Source: Megachile rotundata
Taxonomy: Eukaryota > Arthropoda > Insecta > Hymenoptera > Megachilidae
Assembly: GCF_050947335.1 (NCBI RefSeq)
Contig: NW_027473340.1
Span: 310,001-374,000, forward strand
DNA length: 64,000 nucleotides
Reading direction: 5' to 3'
Shown here: positions 59,991 through 64,000 of the stretch, in pieces
Layout: each line of letters begins with the position of its first letter
Numbering within the stretch: the first letter of the stretch is position 1
Position numbers and translations under genes: made by a program
The notes under the pieces: model-generated
What the model saw: only the letters and a program-made list of their open reading frames with translations
Told to the model about the DNA's origin: nothing
The model's database searches: none

Positions 59991-61100
59991 ACAAGCACAA
60001 TCATACATTCAAAAACATGCAATCACAATCATACAATCACAATCATGCAATCACAATCATACAATCAGAATCATACAATCACAATTATTCAATAACAATC
60101 GTACAATCACAATCGCACAATCACAATCGCACAACCACAATCAGACAATAACACTCATACAATCACAACCATACAATCACAATCATACAATCACAATCAT
60201 ACCATCACAATCATACTTTCACAATCATACAATCACAATCATACAATCACAATCATACAATCGCAATCATACAATCACTATCATACAATCTCAATCATAC
60301 AGTCACAATCATACAATCATAATCATACAATTACAATCATACATCACAATCATACAATCACAATCATACAATCGTAATCATGCAATCACAATCATACAAT
60401 CACAATCATACAATCATAATCACACAATTACAATCATACATCACAATCATACAATCACAGTCATACAATCGCAATCATACAATCACAATCATACAATCGC
60501 AATCATACAATTACAATCTCCCAAATACAATCTCCCAAATACAATCTCCCAAATACAATCATACAATCACAATCATACAATCACAATCATACAATCACAA
60601 TCATACAATCACAATCATACAATCACAATCATACAATCACAATCATACTATCACAATCATACAAACACAATCATACAATCACAATCATACAATCACAATC
60701 ATACAATCACAATCATACAATCACAATCATACAATCACAATCATACAATCACAATCATACAATTACAATCATACATCACAATCATACAATCACAATCATA
60801 CAATCGCAATCATACAATCACAATCATACAATCACAATCATACAATCATAATCATACAATTACAATCATTCATCACAATCATACAATCACAATCCTACAA
60901 TCACAATCATGCAATCACAATCATACAATCAGAATCATACAATCACAATCATTCAATAACAATCATACATTCAAAATCATGCAATCACAATCATACAATC
61001 ACAATCATGCACTCACAATCATACAATCAGAATCATACAATCACAATCATTCAATAACAATCGTACAATCACAATCGTATAATCACAATCGCACAACCAC
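59991..61100 (+). repeat. Third copy of the 39.5-40.6 / 45.1-46.2 kb block
   Basis: ACATTCAAAAACATGC at 60005 matches 45085 (offset 14,920). The CATGC at 60380 matches 45460 and 39887, and GCACTC at 61009 matches 46075 (offset 14,934). Order: B' with CAATTATTC, the B tail, CACTATC, CTCAATC, CAGTC, CATAATC, 13-mer, CGTAATC, three TCCCAAAT units (about 60529-60564), plain run, CAAACAC, AATTAC, 13-mers, CCTAC, GCACTC-type B. It has one monomer more than the 45-46 kb copy. Confidence 0.85.
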
Positions 61101-63680
61101 AATCAGACAATAACACTCATACAATCACAATCATACAATCACAATCATACCATCACAATCATACTTTCACAATCATACAATCACAATCATACAATCACAA
61201 TCATACAATCACAGTCATACAATCACAATCATACAATCACAATCATACCATCACAATCATACTTTCACAATCATACAATCACAATCATACAATCACAATC
61301 ATACAATCACAGTCATACAATCACAATCATACCATCACAATCATACAATCACAATCATACAAAGGCAAGCATACAATCACAAACATACAATCTCAACCAT
61401 ACAATCACAGTCATACAATCACAATCATGCAATCACAATCATACAATCACAGTCATACAATCACAATCATACAATCACAATCATACTATCACAATCATAC
61501 AATCACAATCATACAATCACAGTCATACAATCACAATCATACAATCACAATCATACCATCACAATCATACTTTCACAATCATACAATCACAATCATACAA
61601 TCACAATCATACAATCACAGTCATACAATCACAATCATACAATCATAATCATACTATCACAATCATACAATCACAATCATACAATCACAATCATACCATC
61701 ACAATCATACAATCACAATCATACAAAGGCAAGCATACAATCACAAACATACAATCTCAACCATACAATCACAATCATACAATCACAATCATGCAATCAC
61801 AATCATACAATCACAGTCATACAATCACAATCATACAATCACAATCATACTATCACAATCATACAATCACAATCATACAATTACAATCATACATCACAAT
61901 CATACAATCACAATCATACAATCGCAATCATACAATCACAATCATACAATCACAATCATACAATCACAATCATACAATTACAATCATACATCACAATCAT
62001 ACAATCACAATCATACAATCGCAATCATACAATCACAATCATACAATCACAATCATACAATCATAATCATACAATTACAATCATTCATCACAATCATACA
62101 ATCACAATCCTACAATCACAATCATGCAATCACAATCATACAATCAGAATCATACAATCACAATCATTCAATAACAATCATACATTCAAAATCATGCAAT
62201 CACAATCATACAATCACAATCATGCACTCACAATCATACAATCAGAATCATACAATCACAATCATTCAATAACAATCGTACAATCACAATCGTATAATCA
62301 CAATCGCACAACCACAATCAGACAATAACACTCATACAATCACAATCATACAATCACAATCATACCATCACAATCATACTTTCACAATCATACAATCACA
62401 ATCATACAATCACAATCATACAATCACAGTCATACAATCACAATCATACAATCACAATCATACTATCACAATCATACAATCACAATCATACAATCACAAT
62501 CATACCATCACAATCATACAATCACAATCATACAAAGGCAAGCATACAATCACAAACATACAATCTCAACCATACAATCACAATCATACAATCACAATCA
62601 TGCAATCACAATCATACAATCACAGTCTTACAATCACAATCATACAATCACAATCATACTATCACAATCATACAATCACAATCATACAATTACAATCATA
62701 CATCACAATCATACAATCACAATCATACAATCGCAATCATACAATCACAATCATACAATCACAATCATACAATCATAATCATACAATTACAATCATTCAT
62801 CACAATCATACAATCACAATCCTACAATCACAATCATGCAATCACAATCATACAATCAGAATCATACAATCACAATCATTCAATAACAATCATACATTCA
62901 AAATCATGCAATCACAATCATACAATCACAATCATGCACTCACAATCATACAATCAGAATCATACAATCACAATCATTCAATAACAATCGTACAATCACA
63001 ATCGTATAATCACAATCGCACAACCACAATCAGACAATAACACTCATACAATCACAATCATACAATCACAATCATACAACCACAATCATACCATCACAAT
63101 CATACTTTCACAATCATACAATCACAATCATACAATCACAATCATACAATCACAGTCATACAATCACAATCATACAATCGCAATCATACTATCACAATCA
63201 TACAATCACAATCATACAATCACAATCATACCATCACAATCATACAATCACAATCATACAAAGGCAAGCATACAATCACAATCATACAATCTCAACCATA
63301 CAATCACAATCATACAATCACAATCATGCAATCACAATCATACAATCATATTCATACAATCACAATCATACAATCACAATCGTACATTCACAATCGTACA
63401 ATCACAATCGCACAACCACAATCAGACAATCACACTCATACAATCACAATCATACAATCACAATCATACAATCACAATCATACAATCACAATCATACAAT
63501 CACAATCATACAATCACAATCATACAATCACAATCATACTATCACAATCGTACAATCACAATCGTACAATCACAATCGCACAACCACAATCAGACAATCA
63601 CAATCATACAATCACAATCATACAATCACAATCATACAATCACAATCATACAATCACAATCATACAATCACAATCATACA
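61101..63680 (+). repeat. Closely spaced module C starts, no TCCCAAAT
   Basis: AAAGGCAAGC monomers lie at 61361, 61725, 62534 and 63260, giving spacings of 364, 809 and 726 bp (26 monomers; 58 minus three bases; 52 minus two bases). The last two again match the number of 13-mers between them. The first three AAAGG monomers are followed by CAAACAT; the last is not. GCACTC-type B copies sit at 62224 and 62936. After the first three AAAGG monomers, CATGC is followed by CAGTC (CAGTCTTAC at 62.62 kb); only the last has the CATATTC-CGTACATTC continuation seen elsewhere. No TCCCAAAT cluster occurs after 60564. Confidence 0.82.
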
Positions 63681-64000
63681 ATGACAATCATACAATCACA
63701 ATCATACTTTCACAATCATACTATCACAATCATACAATCACAATCGTACAATCACAGTCATACAATCACAATCATACAATCACAATCATACTATCACAAT
63801 CATACATTCACAATCATACAATCACAATCATACAATCACACTCATACAATCACAATCATACAATCTCAATCATACAATCTCAATCATACAATCACAATCA
63901 TACAATCATAATCATACAATTACAATCATACATCACAATCATACAATCACAATCATACAATCGCAATCATACAATCACAATCATACAATCGCAATCATAC
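63681..64000 (+). repeat. Right-edge module A and start of D
   Basis: A complete module A (63681-63911) is followed by AATTAC, a 13-mer near 63929 and two CGCAATC monomers, and then the window ends. From every other D block, an AATTAC-TCCCAAAT cluster would be expected just beyond the edge. This module A has private changes: CGTAC (G at 63746) and ACATTC (T at 63807). Confidence 0.85.

Larger units (their letters stand above)
1..64000 (+). repeat. 14-bp satellite array, monomer ACAATCACAATCAT
   Basis: The window is filled end to end by head-to-tail 14-bp monomers. The monomer reads as CAATCA + CAATCA + TA, so it is probably an old dimer of a hexamer. The consensus contains no G, and the + strand is A-rich with strong G depletion (28.6% G+C in the consensus, all from C). 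Besides 14-mers there is a recurring 13-mer, ACATCACAATCAT, that has lost one A from the first hexamer; its close relative TCATCACAATCAT also occurs. No reverse-complement block, transposon or unique sequence interrupts the array, and both edges fall inside it. The consensus minus strand carries TGA twice per monomer and is closed in all frames; the consensus plus strand has no stop in any frame. Non-coding satellite DNA is the clear reading; chromosomal position and species are unknown. Confidence 0.98.

Noticed and set aside
1..64000. CRISPR array
   Set aside because: There are no unique spacers between constant repeats. The units are 14 bp, abut directly, and vary by substitution.
1..64000. 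Telomeric repeat or G-quadruplex DNA
   Set aside because: The minus strand is G/T-rich but has no run of three or more G apart from the complement of TCCC units, and the unit matches no telomere repeat I know. The higher-order structure also does not fit a telomere.
1..64000. Centromere identity through a CENP-B box
   Set aside because: No G-rich box of that type can exist in this nearly G-free strand, and I see none on the complement. A centromeric role remains possible but is not shown by sequence.
1..64000. Bacterial or phage origin
   Set aside because: 64 kb without a gene, RNA gene or unique sequence has no precedent that I know in prokaryote or phage genomes.

Overview
The whole 64 kb window is one uninterrupted tandem-repeat (satellite/minisatellite) array. 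No gene, RNA gene, transposable element or unique-sequence island is visible, and the array runs off both ends. The basic unit is a 14-bp monomer, ACAATCACAATCAT, which can be read as two CAATCA hexamers plus a TA spacer. All monomers lie head to tail in one orientation. The consensus has 7 A, 4 C, 3 T and no G, so the + strand is almost G-free. G occurs only in recurrent variant monomers (TCGC, TCGT, CAGAATC, CATGC, CAGTC, GCAAGC, AATGAC, AAAGG). Long gene-free arrays of this kind are typical of eukaryotic heterochromatin (centromeric, pericentromeric or subtelomeric). A bacterial or viral source is very unlikely. The species cannot be told from the sequence.

Variant monomers recur in fixed order and define modules. 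Module A is 231 bp: AATGAC, ACTTTC, ACTATC, CAGTC, ACTATC, CACTC, CTCAATC twice, CATAATC. Module D is CATAATC, AATTAC, a 13-bp monomer, CGCAATC, then TCCCAAAT clusters. Module B is CATGC, CAGAATC, TTCAATAAC, CGT/CGC monomers, CAACCAC, CAGAC, ACCATC, ACTTTC. Module E is 112 bp: CAGTC, ACTATC, CACTC, CAAAG, followed by GCAAGC and CTCAATC. Module C is AAAGGCAAGC, CTCAACC, CATGC, CATATTC, CGTACATTC, CGC, CAACCAC. The main higher-order repeats are A-D-B-E (964 bp) and A-D-B-E-D-D-(B-E) (1,424 to 1,760 bp).

Layout: about 0.8-9.76 kb is repeated at 19.5-29.6 kb. A 4.2-kb unit is tandemly duplicated at 11.9-16.1 and 16.1-20.4 kb. About 9.7-13.0 kb is repeated at 35.1-38.2 kb. A 5,573-bp unit is tandemly duplicated, almost without change, at 37.0-42.6 and 42.6-48.2 kb. 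Three 0.84-0.88-kb units follow from 48.95 kb. The 32.0-34.2 kb block recurs at 48.95-52.0 kb. A 1.4-1.8-kb higher-order array fills 53.9-60 kb, and a block with closely spaced module C copies ends the window.

Every copy-to-copy distance I checked equals a whole number of 14-bp monomers minus one base for each 13-bp monomer crossed. The array has therefore evolved by gain, loss and copying of whole monomers, modules and kilobase blocks. Long + strand open frames (up to 1,338 codons) are artefacts: the consensus has no stop on the + strand, all three frames give the same 14-residue peptide repeat, and frames end only where the CATAATC variant puts TAA in frame. I found no credible undescribed gene system; what is notable is the satellite architecture itself.
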